Origin: Elusimicrobia bacterium RIFOXYA12_FULL_51_18
GTDB lineage: Bacteria; Elusimicrobiota; Elusimicrobia; Elusimicrobiales; UBA9959
DNA length: 40,450 nucleotides
Assembly: GCA_001800245.1 (NCBI GenBank)
Contig: MGVA01000035.1
Location: forward strand, 1-40,450
Reading direction: 5' to 3'
The notes under the pieces were generated by a model. The model had not been told where the DNA came from. It searched no databases and saw nothing but the letters and a program-made list of their open reading frames with translations. Shown here piece by piece: positions 24,733-33,714 of the stretch. The stretch's first letter is position 1, and every line of letters begins with the position of its first letter. The position numbers and the translations under genes are program-made.

Positions 24733-25605
24733 ATGCCGAAAAATAGCGACTTGACCATCAAAACAACCGCCGGTGTTTTTGCCGCGCGCGATTACGGCGG
24801 CGTCGGCAGGGATATCCTATTTATACACGGCACCGGGCATAATCTTGAGGTTTGGGCCCCGCTGGCGGAGTCGCTAAGGAATAAGTTCCATCTTGCGGCT
24901 TTTGACATGCGCGGCCACGGCCAGACTCCGGAAAATTCGGTCTCGCCGGAGCAGTATTGGCGGGACATCGGCCCTGTGGCCGAGGCTTTAGGACTCAAAA
25001 AACCTTTACTGGTAGGCCACTCTACAGGCGGCTATGCGGTAACCGCCTATGCGGCTTCAGGTGGAGAATGCTCCGGCATAGTGATACTGGACGGATTTGT
25101 GCTTGATGGCAGGAAGACTCCGGAGGAGGCAAAAGCCTGGCATTTGCCAAAGGAACAGCTTTGGGAAATGTTTCGTTACGGATGGACGGCGACCGAAACC
25201 CAAAAAGAGGCATATATCGCTGAGGTCTGCTCTAAAGCTGCCGGCGACTGGTTAAATGCCGGCCTTTCATCGGCACTTATTTCAGATTTTACGCGGAAAT
25301 CATTCTTACGTTCTGGAAACACCTGGATACGGCGTCCTACGATGGAGGAAATAGCTGTGGTCGGATATCCAGACACTGATGCGGAGATATACCCGTCAGT
25401 TGATATTTACTCCAGGGTTAATGTCCCCGCGGCTTTTATTTTTGCTACCAATGGGCTTTACGCTAACAGACGTAACGATCTGGAGGGTGTTGTCTCCAGC
25501 AAGAAAAATAGAATCCTCGTTACCATTGAATCTTCCCATAATCTGCACATGCTGAAGCCTGCTGAAGTTACCGCAGGTATTCTTAATCTTGCGGCTCTTT
25601 TATAG
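24733..25605 (+). CDS. Alpha/beta hydrolase
   Basis: A 290-residue alpha/beta hydrolase fold protein. Visible: oxyanion loop 'FIHGTGHNLEVW', 'AFDMRGHGQTPE', nucleophile elbow 'LLVGHSTGGYA' (Ser about 97), the 'VILDGFVLDG' strand and catalytic His in 'IESSHNLHMLKP'. No signal peptide, so cytoplasmic esterase, lipase-like or C-C hydrolase; substrate unknown. The ATG has no good RBS. GC-rich codon use shows that the chromosome backbone resumes here. Confidence 0.9.
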   Translation: MPKNSDLTIKTTAGVFAARDYGGVGRDILFIHGTGHNLEVWAPLAESLRNKFHLAAFDMRGHGQTPENSVSPEQYWRDIGPVAEALGLKKPLLVGHSTGGYAVTAYAASGGECSGIVILDGFVLDGRKTPEEAKAWHLPKEQLWEMFRYGWTATETQKEAYIAEVCSKAAGDWLNAGLSSALISDFTRKSFLRSGNTWIRRPTMEEIAVVGYPDTDAEIYPSVDIYSRVNVPAAFIFATNGLYANRRNDLEGVVSSKKNRILVTIESSHNLHMLKPAEVTAGILNLAALL

Positions 25606-25776
25606 GTTCCCCGCAAAATGCCAGGATTTGACCATACCCAGCGTTCCAGCCCCATAATAGGCTGTTTTATCCCGTTTGAGGTTGGGATTTATATGTATAA
25701 TTGTTCTATGGATAATTCTTTTTTTGACAATCTCAAAGAAGTTGTCGACGAGTTTAAAAAACAGGGTGGAGGTAAA

Positions 25777-26574
25777 ATGGAAAAAGACTTTACAGGGAAG
25801 CTGTTGTTACCGGCTATAGCGGTCATCGCGGCCGTATTTGCGTTTTCATCCTTCTTTATAGTCCCTCCCGGTGAGGTGGCCATAAAGACCCGCCTCGGCT
25901 CCATAGTGGATTCCTACAGCGAGGGGCTGCATTTCAAGATGCCATTCCTGGAAAGTATAACCAAGTTCTCAATACAGATACAACGCGCCAATATTAAAAC
26001 GCAAGCCTTCTCAAAGGACCTGCAGACTATGAACGCGCACTTGGTGGTAAACCACCGGATACAGAAAGAAACAGCGATCAGCATTTTCCGCAACCTGGGG
26101 CCCAATTACGTTGATAATATCGTGGACCCGGCGGTTCAGGAGGTTTTTAAGGCAATAGCGGCCCGCTACTCCGCTGAAAAGGTTATCTCGGAGCGCAATG
26201 CGCTTGTCCAGGAAATTAATCTAGAGGTAAAAGAGCGGCTTACAAAAAAGGAAATTATTGTTACGGATATCTCCGTGGTAAATCTTGACTTTACCGAACA
26301 GTTCCTGAAGGCCGTGGAAGACAAGCAGGTGGCGGAACAACAGGCCCAGATGGCCGGAAAGCTGGTGGAGAAAGCCAAGCGTGACGCCGAACAGCAGATA
26401 GCCAAGTCGCGTGGCGAGGCTGAAGCCCTGCGCATGCAGCGCGAGCAGGTTACCCCCGCCCTTATCGAGCTCAGGAAAGTGGACGCCCAGCTTAAGGCTA
26501 TAGAGAAGTGGAACGGCGTGCTGCCTGGCTACGTTGGCGCCGGCGTGCCGTTTATTTCCATAGAGAAAAAATAA
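25777..26574 (+). CDS. SPFH/prohibitin-family membrane protein
   Basis: About 265 residues: one N-terminal membrane helix ('LLLPAIAVIAAVFAFSSFF'), the SPFH domain beginning 'VPPGEVAIKTRLGSIVDSYS', and a long Ala/Glu/Lys/Gln-rich helix (about 175-225, 'VAEQQAQMAGKLVEKAKRDA') for oligomerisation. Such proteins form large membrane cages and regulate membrane proteases. ATG 25777 is chosen because GGAGG lies five bases upstream. An in-frame ATG at 25708 would add 23 residues; it sits five bases after a TATAAT (25697-25702), which I take as the -10 box of this gene, so that start would need a leaderless mRNA. Confidence 0.87.
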   Translation: MEKDFTGKLLLPAIAVIAAVFAFSSFFIVPPGEVAIKTRLGSIVDSYSEGLHFKMPFLESITKFSIQIQRANIKTQAFSKDLQTMNAHLVVNHRIQKETAISIFRNLGPNYVDNIVDPAVQEVFKAIAARYSAEKVISERNALVQEINLEVKERLTKKEIIVTDISVVNLDFTEQFLKAVEDKQVAEQQAQMAGKLVEKAKRDAEQQIAKSRGEAEALRMQREQVTPALIELRKVDAQLKAIEKWNGVLPGYVGAGVPFISIEKK

Positions 26575-26731
26575 AGTTTCCACTACCGTTAAACTCGGAG
26601 AGAAATTTTAAAGACCGCTTCTTCATATAAGGGGGCAGCGTCCGCTGGGACTGCACAGAGAGCCCTTCACGATTGATGGTTCGAACACCCACAAAAAAGC
26701 GAGTTACACCTATACCCCCGCGAGCCGGCCA

Positions 26732-27712
26732 TTAACGAGTGTACCAAAGCGCCCGACTCTTGGTCTCCCTTCCGGAACACCCTATGACCAGGAGGCCGGT
26801 CTGCGGGTCGTAAAGCCACTTACCGCTGTCACCCGCGAGCTCCGGCATTTTTCCGGCGCTCACGTTCGGGTGCTGTGTTGCATAGTTGACATCGATGGTC
26901 TCCAACGGGCCTTCTCGGCCGTCCGCAGCTATCTTAAAAGAATAGCGCCCAGGAGGCAGAGGCACTTCCAGCCCCCAGCTGAAACCGTTGGCCCCTTTGT
27001 CGGACATCAGACCTTTAACCGGGTCGTAGCCGTTAAAATCTCCCAGCACGGACACTTTGCCGGCGTGCCCGCCGCTTATGTACGTGGAAAACATCACGCT
27101 GAAATTCTCAAGCCCGGCGCCGGGCCGCAGTTCCACCCCCGAGATCCTGTGCCGGTGCATGCCCCTGTCGCCGGTTTCAAAACTGTAGAGTTTCAACTCC
27201 GGAACTTTAAACCCCGACAGGTCCGCCGGCAGCCGGCCATTGGCCAGGCTGTAATCCCAAATATGCCGCCTCAGATTATGGAGAGCGCCGTACCCCCGCG
27301 TATCGCTGGCGAGCGCGAACATCATTTTGCCCCTTTCCACGAACATCAGAAAGATCATAATCCCGAACAGCACGGCCGGCACGCCCAGGACAATGAGAAC
27401 GATCTTGCGCGTCCCGCTTCCACCGGCCCGGCCGCTCTTGCGGACCTGCATCAGCTCGCCGCGCAACCACGGATCCAGATGCTCACCCACAAGCAGGTCC
27501 CGGTAGTCCTTCTTGGCCAGTTCCAGCAGCTCTCGCAGTCTGGCGGTATCGCCGCGCGAAGCTATCACGATGTCGCGGCGAACCCGCTCCGGCTCCTTGT
27601 GCCAACTCTCGGCGCCGTACTCCTCCAGCGCCTTCAGCACGCCAGGGGCTTCCTTCTCGTGAAAATATTTTTTTATCCAATCCGTTAGGTCCATGCTGAT
27701 TTTTTCGCCCAT
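26732..27712 (-). CDS. Membrane protein with CBM48-like domain and pseudopilin-like tail
   Basis: About 326 residues. N-terminal cytoplasmic helical region (about 1-95), one membrane helix (about 105-128, 'IVLIVLGVPAVLFGIMIFLMF'-like), then 'YGALHNLRRHIWDYSLANGRLPADLSGF', which resembles type II secretion pseudopilins, then a glycogen-binding/CBM48-like module ('VSVLGDFNGYDP', 'LPPGRYSFKIAADG') and a C-terminal 'DSGKWLYDPQTGLLVIGCSG'. The tail matches GspG-type pseudopilin ends (G-x-W-x-Y-D/N-x-x-x-x-x-x-x-x-C) and the next gene's tail. Start at 27712 has an AAGGGG-like RBS; upstream in-frame ATGs lack one. Function unknown. Confidence 0.75.
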   Translation of the reverse strand: MGEKISMDLTDWIKKYFHEKEAPGVLKALEEYGAESWHKEPERVRRDIVIASRGDTARLRELLELAKKDYRDLLVGEHLDPWLRGELMQVRKSGRAGGSGTRKIVLIVLGVPAVLFGIMIFLMFVERGKMMFALASDTRGYGALHNLRRHIWDYSLANGRLPADLSGFKVPELKLYSFETGDRGMHRHRISGVELRPGAGLENFSVMFSTYISGGHAGKVSVLGDFNGYDPVKGLMSDKGANGFSWGLEVPLPPGRYSFKIAADGREGPLETIDVNYATQHPNVSAGKMPELAGDSGKWLYDPQTGLLVIGCSGRETKSRALWYTR

Positions 27713-27945
27713 TTCCGGTTTCCCCTTTCTGCGCTCATTCACCGCTGACCATGTAATGAGTCTCGCGCTAACACTCTTCGAAGCTGACAAGGAAACCGCC
27801 GCCTTCACCTATAAACTTTCAACCACCAGAAGCGGCAGCTCCATCCTCTACTGAAAATCGAGAAAAGTATATTGCGTGTATAATTTGGGATATTGCTTAA
27901 CGCTGCGCAACTTAGCTGACCGCTAAAAATTAAGATCCGTTCATT

Positions 27946-28863
27946 TCAGTAAGAACTCCAGGCAACTTCTTTCAAATCCTTGTGCGTGCAATCTATGTAT
28001 ATGTTTCTACCGTCGTAAAGCCAGCGGCCGCTATCTTGTATATCCGTGAAAGTGGCCACGCGAATCTCGCTGCTGTGCGGATGCCCGGAATAGGGAAGCC
28101 GCAGTTCCGGCGGCGAAGGGATAACGCTCTCTATATCCGGCGGAACTTCCAGGCTTGACTGCGTTTTTGCCGCCAACTGCGCGCGCATTTCCTTCAGCTT
28201 CCCCCTGGTGGCGCCAGCTATGGATTTCCCCTGCATGCCGCTGAAATAAGGCGAGGCAATAGCGATAATTACCACCGCCACCAGATAGAGGCCGAACATC
28301 GCCCCGCTGCCGGCCGGCCAGGGCCGTTTCCATTTCATGAAAAGCCGGATCAGGAGGTAAATGAAAGGCGCGGCGAACAGCAAAATCTGCGGCCAGGCCG
28401 GGCTGCCGCAAAGTGCCGATTCCCGGCCAAGCGCTAAAATCCAGTATATCGTAACCGAATAACATAAAAGCGCCGTCAGGGTTTTAATCACCGACTCGCC
28501 CAAATCAGGTGTTTCGTTTTCGGGTTGTTGCGGAGGGGCTACCGGGGCCGGCACGGACGGCCAGGCCAGCAGGGCCAGCAGTATCAATAATCCAGGTATT
28601 CCGATGATCAACAAGAAAATGAAGTACTCGCTGCGGCCCGCGTTTCGAAGACACCGTAACAGCAGGGAAAGTAAGGGGATGCACACCAGGACGAAATATA
28701 TAGGGGAAAGGAAATACCCGTTGGGGCCGTAGATCAAGTGGTCTATGGCGGCCAGACCGTAAATAATAAGAATATTGGCCGCGGCAAACGGCCATAATTC
28801 TCCCGGCCCGGACCTGCCTGAAAAATCCGCAAAACGTTTAAAGGGGCCAATAAACCATTCCAT
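27946..28863 (-). CDS. DUF805-like membrane protein with pseudopilin-like tail
   Basis: About 305 residues. The start 'MEWFIGPFKRFADFSGRSGP' followed by 'GELWPFAAANILIIYGL' has the F-S-G-R-x-x-x-x-E-x-W pattern of DUF805 membrane proteins. Seven or so hydrophobic segments follow, then a soluble C-terminal part (about 215-305) ending 'DSGRWLYDGRNIYIDCTHKD', homologous in pattern to the end of the neighbouring gene (D-S-G-K/R-W-L-Y-D...I-x-C). ATG at 28863 follows GGGGA; the longer frame starts at TTG. It lies 130 bases upstream of the CBM48-like gene on the same strand. Confidence 0.75.
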   Translation of the reverse strand: MEWFIGPFKRFADFSGRSGPGELWPFAAANILIIYGLAAIDHLIYGPNGYFLSPIYFVLVCIPLLSLLLRCLRNAGRSEYFIFLLIIGIPGLLILLALLAWPSVPAPVAPPQQPENETPDLGESVIKTLTALLCYSVTIYWILALGRESALCGSPAWPQILLFAAPFIYLLIRLFMKWKRPWPAGSGAMFGLYLVAVVIIAIASPYFSGMQGKSIAGATRGKLKEMRAQLAAKTQSSLEVPPDIESVIPSPPELRLPYSGHPHSSEIRVATFTDIQDSGRWLYDGRNIYIDCTHKDLKEVAWSSY

Positions 28864-28945
28864 GATTTTCCCCAAATTCGGCCAGTAAGCATCAAAGCAT
28901 CTAAATTAGAGTGTTTTCAGATCCCGCAGATTAACTGCAAGGCCC

Positions 28946-30058
28946 CTACAGGTTATTATCGTAGCCGCTTTTGGGAGAAGACGTTTCAGTCAGCAGCGAC
29001 TGGACCCAGCGGCGGTTTTCCCAAAGCGCGCAACCGCTTCCGGTTTCATCGAGCCGGCAGTGATTGTCGCGTATTTTTTTCAAGAAGAGCGACTGCAGAG
29101 CCTCTTTGAGCGGACGCTGTTTGATATTGGTATCGGAAAAAGGCGCGAACGGGCATGGCTCCAGTTCCCCGCCGGGGCCTATGTGCACAAAACCGCGGCC
29201 CGCCGCCAGACAGCCGTCGTATATTTTCTCGTCGCCCGGGAACTGGACGAATAATGCTTCTCGCCTAGCATTTAAGGCGTCAACGTGTTTACCGAGACTC
29301 TCTCTCTGCGCATCCGTGACCGTTTTCTCCCCCGTTCCTTCTTCGACTGGAATAAACTCTATGAAAAAAATTATTTTCGCGCCCAGTCCGGACACTGTTC
29401 GCAGGAACTGTTCGGACGTTACCGTTTCATAGTTGTCCCGTGTAACGGTTATCGAAACGCCGAAAAGGATGCGGGCGCCGCGCAGCTTATTTATTTTTTC
29501 CAGAATCCTCGCGTAAACCCCGGCGCCCCGCCGCACGTCGGTATCCTGCCCTACCCCCTCCATGCTGATCATAGGGATTGTATTAGGCTGCTTCTTGAAC
29601 CGGCTAAGCGCGTCTTCGTCAATTAAGAGGCCGTTCGTAAACATAACGAAAAGAGTGTTCTTAAGATCGCGGCTGATATCCAGTATCTCTTTACGCACCA
29701 ACGGCTCGCCTCCGGCGACAAATACAACCGAAATGCCCAGCGCCTCCGCCTCGGACATTACTTCTCTCCAGCGTTGAGCCGAAAGTTCTTCTCCGGCCGG
29801 ACGGTGGTGCGCCTGCGCGAAACAACTCTTACACCGGAGATTGCAGCGATTGGTGATACTGGCGATAAGATAGGGCGGCACATGAACCCCGGACCTTTCC
29901 AGGGAAAGCCGCAACCGCGCCGCCTTGCGTTGGGTTAGAATAGTCTTGAAAGCAAAGTAGGCATACGATGGCCTGCGCAGCGAGATCCACAATACGTTTT
30001 TTACCGCTCTCAACAGCAACTCATTCATTGTTGCAATGTATTTTGTATCTTCCGCCAT
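28946..30058 (-). CDS. Radical SAM protein with SPASM-like C terminus
   Basis: A 370-residue radical SAM enzyme. The cluster motif is 'CNLRCKSC' (Cys 72, 76, 79), followed by the SAM-binding 'VFVAGGEPLVRKEIL' and 'LFVMFTNGLLID'. The C-terminal part has 'CLAAGRGFVHIGPGGELEPCPF' and a later Cys pair (N-H-C, G-C-A-L-W), like the auxiliary-cluster region of SPASM/MoaA-type proteins. No peptide precursor gene was found beside it, so the substrate is unknown. The N terminus (1-60) is basic and partly hydrophobic. GGGAGTG precedes the ATG. Confidence 0.88.
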   Translation of the reverse strand: MAEDTKYIATMNELLLRAVKNVLWISLRRPSYAYFAFKTILTQRKAARLRLSLERSGVHVPPYLIASITNRCNLRCKSCFAQAHHRPAGEELSAQRWREVMSEAEALGISVVFVAGGEPLVRKEILDISRDLKNTLFVMFTNGLLIDEDALSRFKKQPNTIPMISMEGVGQDTDVRRGAGVYARILEKINKLRGARILFGVSITVTRDNYETVTSEQFLRTVSGLGAKIIFFIEFIPVEEGTGEKTVTDAQRESLGKHVDALNARREALFVQFPGDEKIYDGCLAAGRGFVHIGPGGELEPCPFAPFSDTNIKQRPLKEALQSLFLKKIRDNHCRLDETGSGCALWENRRWVQSLLTETSSPKSGYDNNL

Positions 30059-30229
30059 GTTTCACTCCCGTATGTACCTGTACATAAGCGCAATTGAAAT
30101 TACAGGCGTTCGTAATATCCAATTGAACACTCATAAATTTCGGAGCCCAAAAACGCTGTTTTTAATTGGGAATAGATGATTCCCCTTCCTAAGTTTTAAT
30201 AGGTGGTTAGAATCTGCCCCGGGGAGCAT

Positions 30230-30269
30230 ACGATTGTTGGTTCGACCGGCGGCGGTTAAGGTTAACCGC
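30230..30269. repeat. Dispersed palindromic repeat, second copy
   Basis: 'acgattgttggttcga' (30230-30245) followed by 'ggcggttaaggttaaccgc' (30251-30269). The second part is identical to 24469-24487 and forms an eight-base-pair hairpin; the first part differs by one base from 26669-26684 ('acgattgatggttcga'). No T tract here, so it is not simply a terminator. Confidence 0.6.
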
Positions 30270-30303
30270 ATGATACCTTTGCGGCGCGGCGCCGGACTGG
30301 CGG

Positions 30304-32181
30304 CTATCGCTTGACCAGTTCCATCAACGCCGCCATCGCCGGAAGCAGGATAGAACCGACCATAGCCTCTCCCGCCACCAGGCCCGAGGCCAGGGGCGTG
30401 GCATAATGAGCGAACCCCCCGCCTTCGTCCGGGGAGAACCGGTTCCAGACGGCCGAGATCACGCTGCCTACGGCCATACCGATGTTCAGCGAGGCCGGGA
30501 GGATCAGCGCGAAACCCAGCGCCGCGGGGATCGGCACCATCCAGAAGCGGCTAACCTCGTGGCCCTTCTCGTTGGTCTTCTTGAACGCGAGCAGCAGCTC
30601 GAAGAATACGCCGATAAAGATTGCGATGATGGACGCCTGAAGCGCGCCGTGAGGAAGGAAGGACAGGCCTTTCTCCATCACGATGGCGAGCGTAGCGATC
30701 TTGAGACCCGTCGGGGCGGCGAGCTGGCCCGGGTTGAGGCCTATACCGTAGGTGCGCTCCAGCATGTTAAACATGAACGGCGTCAGGATCGCGCCTATCG
30801 GTATCACTATCAGCTGGGCCAGGATCAGGGTCTTGAACTTGCCGCCCAAGCGCTGTGCCACCCAGAACGACGGCACAACGTTCTCCGAGGTGGCCTGGGG
30901 GTTGGCGCTGACGTAGGCGGCGGTCAGGTTGGATCTGATCTGGGCGGGCCAGAGCAGGCCGAACAGGAACTGCGTGGCGTTGGCCATCAGCGAGACAGGC
31001 CCGGAGCCGGTGATGCCCAGTACGCGCAGGCCGGCGATGATGAGTATAGGCTGGATGGCTACAGCCAGCAGCACCTGAGTCCAGGGCATGTCGAACCAGG
31101 AGCTGGTCATCCAGACCAGCAGCGTCACGGTAACGGAGATGCCAGTAATAGTCCACCAGAGCGGGATACTCTCATCGGCCAGGGACTTGAACTCATGCTT
31201 CTCGAACTTGACCTTGTCCTTGTGCAGAAAATGGAGAACGATCGGGACAATTATGCTGGTCAGCGCGGCGGATATCATCATAGCCGTGGCCGGCCACATC
31301 ATCCACTGCACCACGTACTTGAAGTGGGAGGAGGCGCCGGCGAATTCCGCGGCCTTGCCGCAGGTGGCGTTCAGGAAGTCCATCGCAGCCGCCTTCTGCG
31401 CGCCGTCCAGGCCGCCCACGGAGTTGAGGGTGTTCAGGCAGTTGGCGAAGTTCTCCTGGGCCACTCCGGAGAGGGCGGAGTACTTGGCCACGGTCTCTCC
31501 AAAGGCGCTGACCAGCCAGGTGCCGAGAAGGCCGGAGAGTCCCACGGAGAGCGGCACCAGCATGCCTATGCCCATGGCCGCGAACTCGGGCCCGAGCGCT
31601 ATGTTCAGGGCCGGGTTGCCGACTATCGGGCTTATGACTCCCAGCCCGTCGCGCAGAAAGGTCAGGAAGCCGGCCACGCCGGTGCTGACCATCAGCACGT
31701 CGCGCTTGGTCTTGGTGGCGGCACTGGCCTTGGGGTCGGTCAGCGTCTGCGCCACGCTCAGTGTGGCCTTGCTGGCCGGCCACGGGATCGAGTGGTCCTT
31801 CAGGATGGAACTCCTCGGTAATATTCCCATAAAAACGCCAAGGTTGGCGGAGACCAGCAGCCAGAGGAACATCTGCCAGGTCTTCAGATCAAAGCCGATG
31901 TTGCGGCCGAAGACATTCTGGATGTAGTAGAACGCCGCAAGGATGACGACCATAAAGGCAATGCTGGACACGAGGCCTATCATGGTCTGAATGATGTTCA
32001 ATTCGATGGCGAGTTCCTGGCCCCGCATCCGCTTGCCCAGGACAAAGGCGGCAAGAAACATGCCGCCGATGGTCAGGTCCACGCTCTGCCCTAATTTCAG
32101 CGTCACATACGGGGTCGCGGCCGCGGCCACGGCGCATAACAAACCGCCCAACAACAGCAACCGCCAATTCAGTTCCTTCAT
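30304..32181 (-). CDS. OPT family oligopeptide transporter
   Basis: A 625-residue protein with about 14-16 membrane helices, the usual size of prokaryotic OPT transporters, which import peptides or metal chelates by proton symport. The N terminus is 'MKELNWRLLLLGGLLCAVAA', followed by 'YVTLKLGQSVDLTIGGMF'; 'LGVFMGILPRSSILKDHSIPWP' and the paired 'GPVSLMANATQFLFGLLWP' segment are typical of the family. GGAGGTGAC seven bases before the ATG gives a strong start. Single gene; substrate unknown. Downstream lies the dispersed repeat at 30230. Confidence 0.9.
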   Translation of the reverse strand: MKELNWRLLLLGGLLCAVAAAATPYVTLKLGQSVDLTIGGMFLAAFVLGKRMRGQELAIELNIIQTMIGLVSSIAFMVVILAAFYYIQNVFGRNIGFDLKTWQMFLWLLVSANLGVFMGILPRSSILKDHSIPWPASKATLSVAQTLTDPKASAATKTKRDVLMVSTGVAGFLTFLRDGLGVISPIVGNPALNIALGPEFAAMGIGMLVPLSVGLSGLLGTWLVSAFGETVAKYSALSGVAQENFANCLNTLNSVGGLDGAQKAAAMDFLNATCGKAAEFAGASSHFKYVVQWMMWPATAMMISAALTSIIVPIVLHFLHKDKVKFEKHEFKSLADESIPLWWTITGISVTVTLLVWMTSSWFDMPWTQVLLAVAIQPILIIAGLRVLGITGSGPVSLMANATQFLFGLLWPAQIRSNLTAAYVSANPQATSENVVPSFWVAQRLGGKFKTLILAQLIVIPIGAILTPFMFNMLERTYGIGLNPGQLAAPTGLKIATLAIVMEKGLSFLPHGALQASIIAIFIGVFFELLLAFKKTNEKGHEVSRFWMVPIPAALGFALILPASLNIGMAVGSVISAVWNRFSPDEGGGFAHYATPLASGLVAGEAMVGSILLPAMAALMELVKR

Positions 32182-32513
32182 GATGTCACCTCCGGGTCTT
32201 CAACAGATGGTAATTTAGAATCGCAAACAACCTGGTTTAACAACGCGCTTTTTCCTTTGAAAAACATCTTCCTACTCCACCCATTGTTTAATATATAAAT
32301 GATACCAAAAAGAAAAGTTATTTTCCTGAGAACCACGCTCTATCATATTGGGTGGTTTATTTTTCGCGGATAAATCAATGAAAAGCAAGAAGAAGTCCTA
32401 AAATGGTGTTTTAACACTTCGCCAGCCCGCAGGGAATAATACCTTTCCCCCCCTTCAAGAAAGTTCTGATTGTCTCCGGTTCAGACGTGGCTTCCTGCGC
32501 CGGCAGTTGTGTT
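32182..32513. other. Intergenic region with repeat A copy
   Basis: No gene seen. An AACCAC/GTGGTT hairpin followed by tatttttc (32331-32365) could terminate plus-strand transcription. The 20-mer ccccttcaagaaagttctga at 32450-32469 is the second copy of repeat family A. Confidence 0.5.
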
Positions 32514-33371
32514 TTACGTGGTTCGGAATTGCAACAAACGGAGCAGTGCGGGAACACCGACCAAGCAGATATTTACTGCCAGAGAATGGGGTATGAAACC
32601 AGCAAAATGATTAAGCGTCAGAAACGCAGCCTGGGCACAAAGCACGGCTGTTATTGCGGACGTGCGCGGTGTTTTCTCATCAAATTTCAGTCCACCCAAT
32701 TTTGAAATATTCCTGTCCGGCCTTTTAGCGGCCCGCATGAAAAGGGCATAGCCTGCGAAAAAAAGAAGAATAAGGTATGTAAGGAACAGTCCCGCTATAA
32801 AAGCTTCCATGTACGCGGCTGGCGGCGGGGCAGTTTTGGGACTAAGTAAGGAGAAAAGGCTGCGCGAGGAAAACAGATAAAACCCCATAAATACCGCGGT
32901 CCCCAAATACCACAGGTAAAGGGGTATTTTGAGGGAACTGTCAATGATGGCTCCTGAGAATTCCAGCAGTAACGTAGCGGTGGACATTATGACGCAGACC
33001 GCAAGCAGTGAAAAGTTCAGGTAAGGCGTGTGGCCATGTTCCGGCCTCAAATATATCTGCGCCAGGACCGCCCAAAAAGTGAGCGTGTAAGATGTGGCGT
33101 GGTGAATACTGATAGCGGGAAGCATTTCCTCCATGAAGCAGATTGATAGCGCCAATACGAAGAAAACTGTAATTGGAACAAGCGAACCAAACCGCGTTTC
33201 GTCGGGAGAGAGGAAAAACAGCGCCGTAAACACGCACAGAAGCATCGGTATCAGGATTAGTTGTTTTTTCCTTCTTGTTTGCAGCGCCGGGAGCACAGCC
33301 TGGACAAATATCCCGGCGATAAAGGTTATGGTGATGTAAAACGCGGGATCTTTTTGTATTGAGTCCGCCAT
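32514..33371 (-). CDS. Polytopic membrane protein of unknown function
   Basis: About 285 residues with seven or eight hydrophobic helices and short loops ('FYITITFIAGIFVQAVLPAL', 'IPITVFFVLALSICFMEEML'-like, 'ILLFFAGYALFMRAAKRP'). No family motif recognised; conserved-looking charged positions inside helices are E-E (about 96-97) and His residues in 'SIHHATSY'. The frame continues to a TTG at 33407; the ATG at 33371 has no RBS, so the start is uncertain. It is divergent from the PycTM-like gene at 33715. Confidence 0.65.
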   Translation of the reverse strand: MADSIQKDPAFYITITFIAGIFVQAVLPALQTRRKKQLILIPMLLCVFTALFFLSPDETRFGSLVPITVFFVLALSICFMEEMLPAISIHHATSYTLTFWAVLAQIYLRPEHGHTPYLNFSLLAVCVIMSTATLLLEFSGAIIDSSLKIPLYLWYLGTAVFMGFYLFSSRSLFSLLSPKTAPPPAAYMEAFIAGLFLTYLILLFFAGYALFMRAAKRPDRNISKLGGLKFDEKTPRTSAITAVLCAQAAFLTLNHFAGFIPHSLAVNICLVGVPALLRLLQFRTT

Positions 33372-33665
33372 GGGTTGAATTGTATCTTTTTCGGTTCTTC
33401 CGTGCAAAATGCTGTTAGAACCTTTTCGATACGAATCCAGCAGTGCTCGTAAACAGTATTACTTCCGTTTAACCGCCGATATATTGCCGTAAATTTATCG
33501 CTGGCGCTTTTTGAGGCAATGACAATCATAAGTCGGCCATCCTTCCTCAATCAAACATGCAGTATGTTATAATCTTTAGCATATCACATGCGGGGATCTG
33601 GTCGTCGTATTGGCGGGCAATAAGCTGATCGAGGAAATTTGCGGATCGCCCAAGTTCGACAGCAT

Positions 33666-33701
33666 CCATCCCCTTCAAAAGGATTCTAAAATCATCCGGG
33701 G
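33666..33701. repeat. Dispersed repeat family A, diverged copy
   Basis: 'ccatccccttcaaaaggattctaaaatcatcc' type block aligns with 24401-24442 at roughly 70% by eye. It ends two bases before the GAGGAG ribosome binding site of the next gene, so it forms the end of that gene's leader; CCCC and GGGG at its edges can pair. Confidence 0.5.
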
Positions 33702-33714
33702 TGAGGAGAAATTC

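Noticed and set aside
30406-31821. 471-codon plus-strand ORF opposite the OPT transporter
   Set aside because: Mirror frame of a GC-rich gene; the OPT reading has family motifs and a strong RBS, while this one is low-complexity (G, E, Q, H, R).
33326-33550. 74-codon minus-strand ORF upstream of the 32514 gene
   Set aside because: Starts at TTG, overlaps the start of the 32514 membrane gene and has no recognisable pattern.
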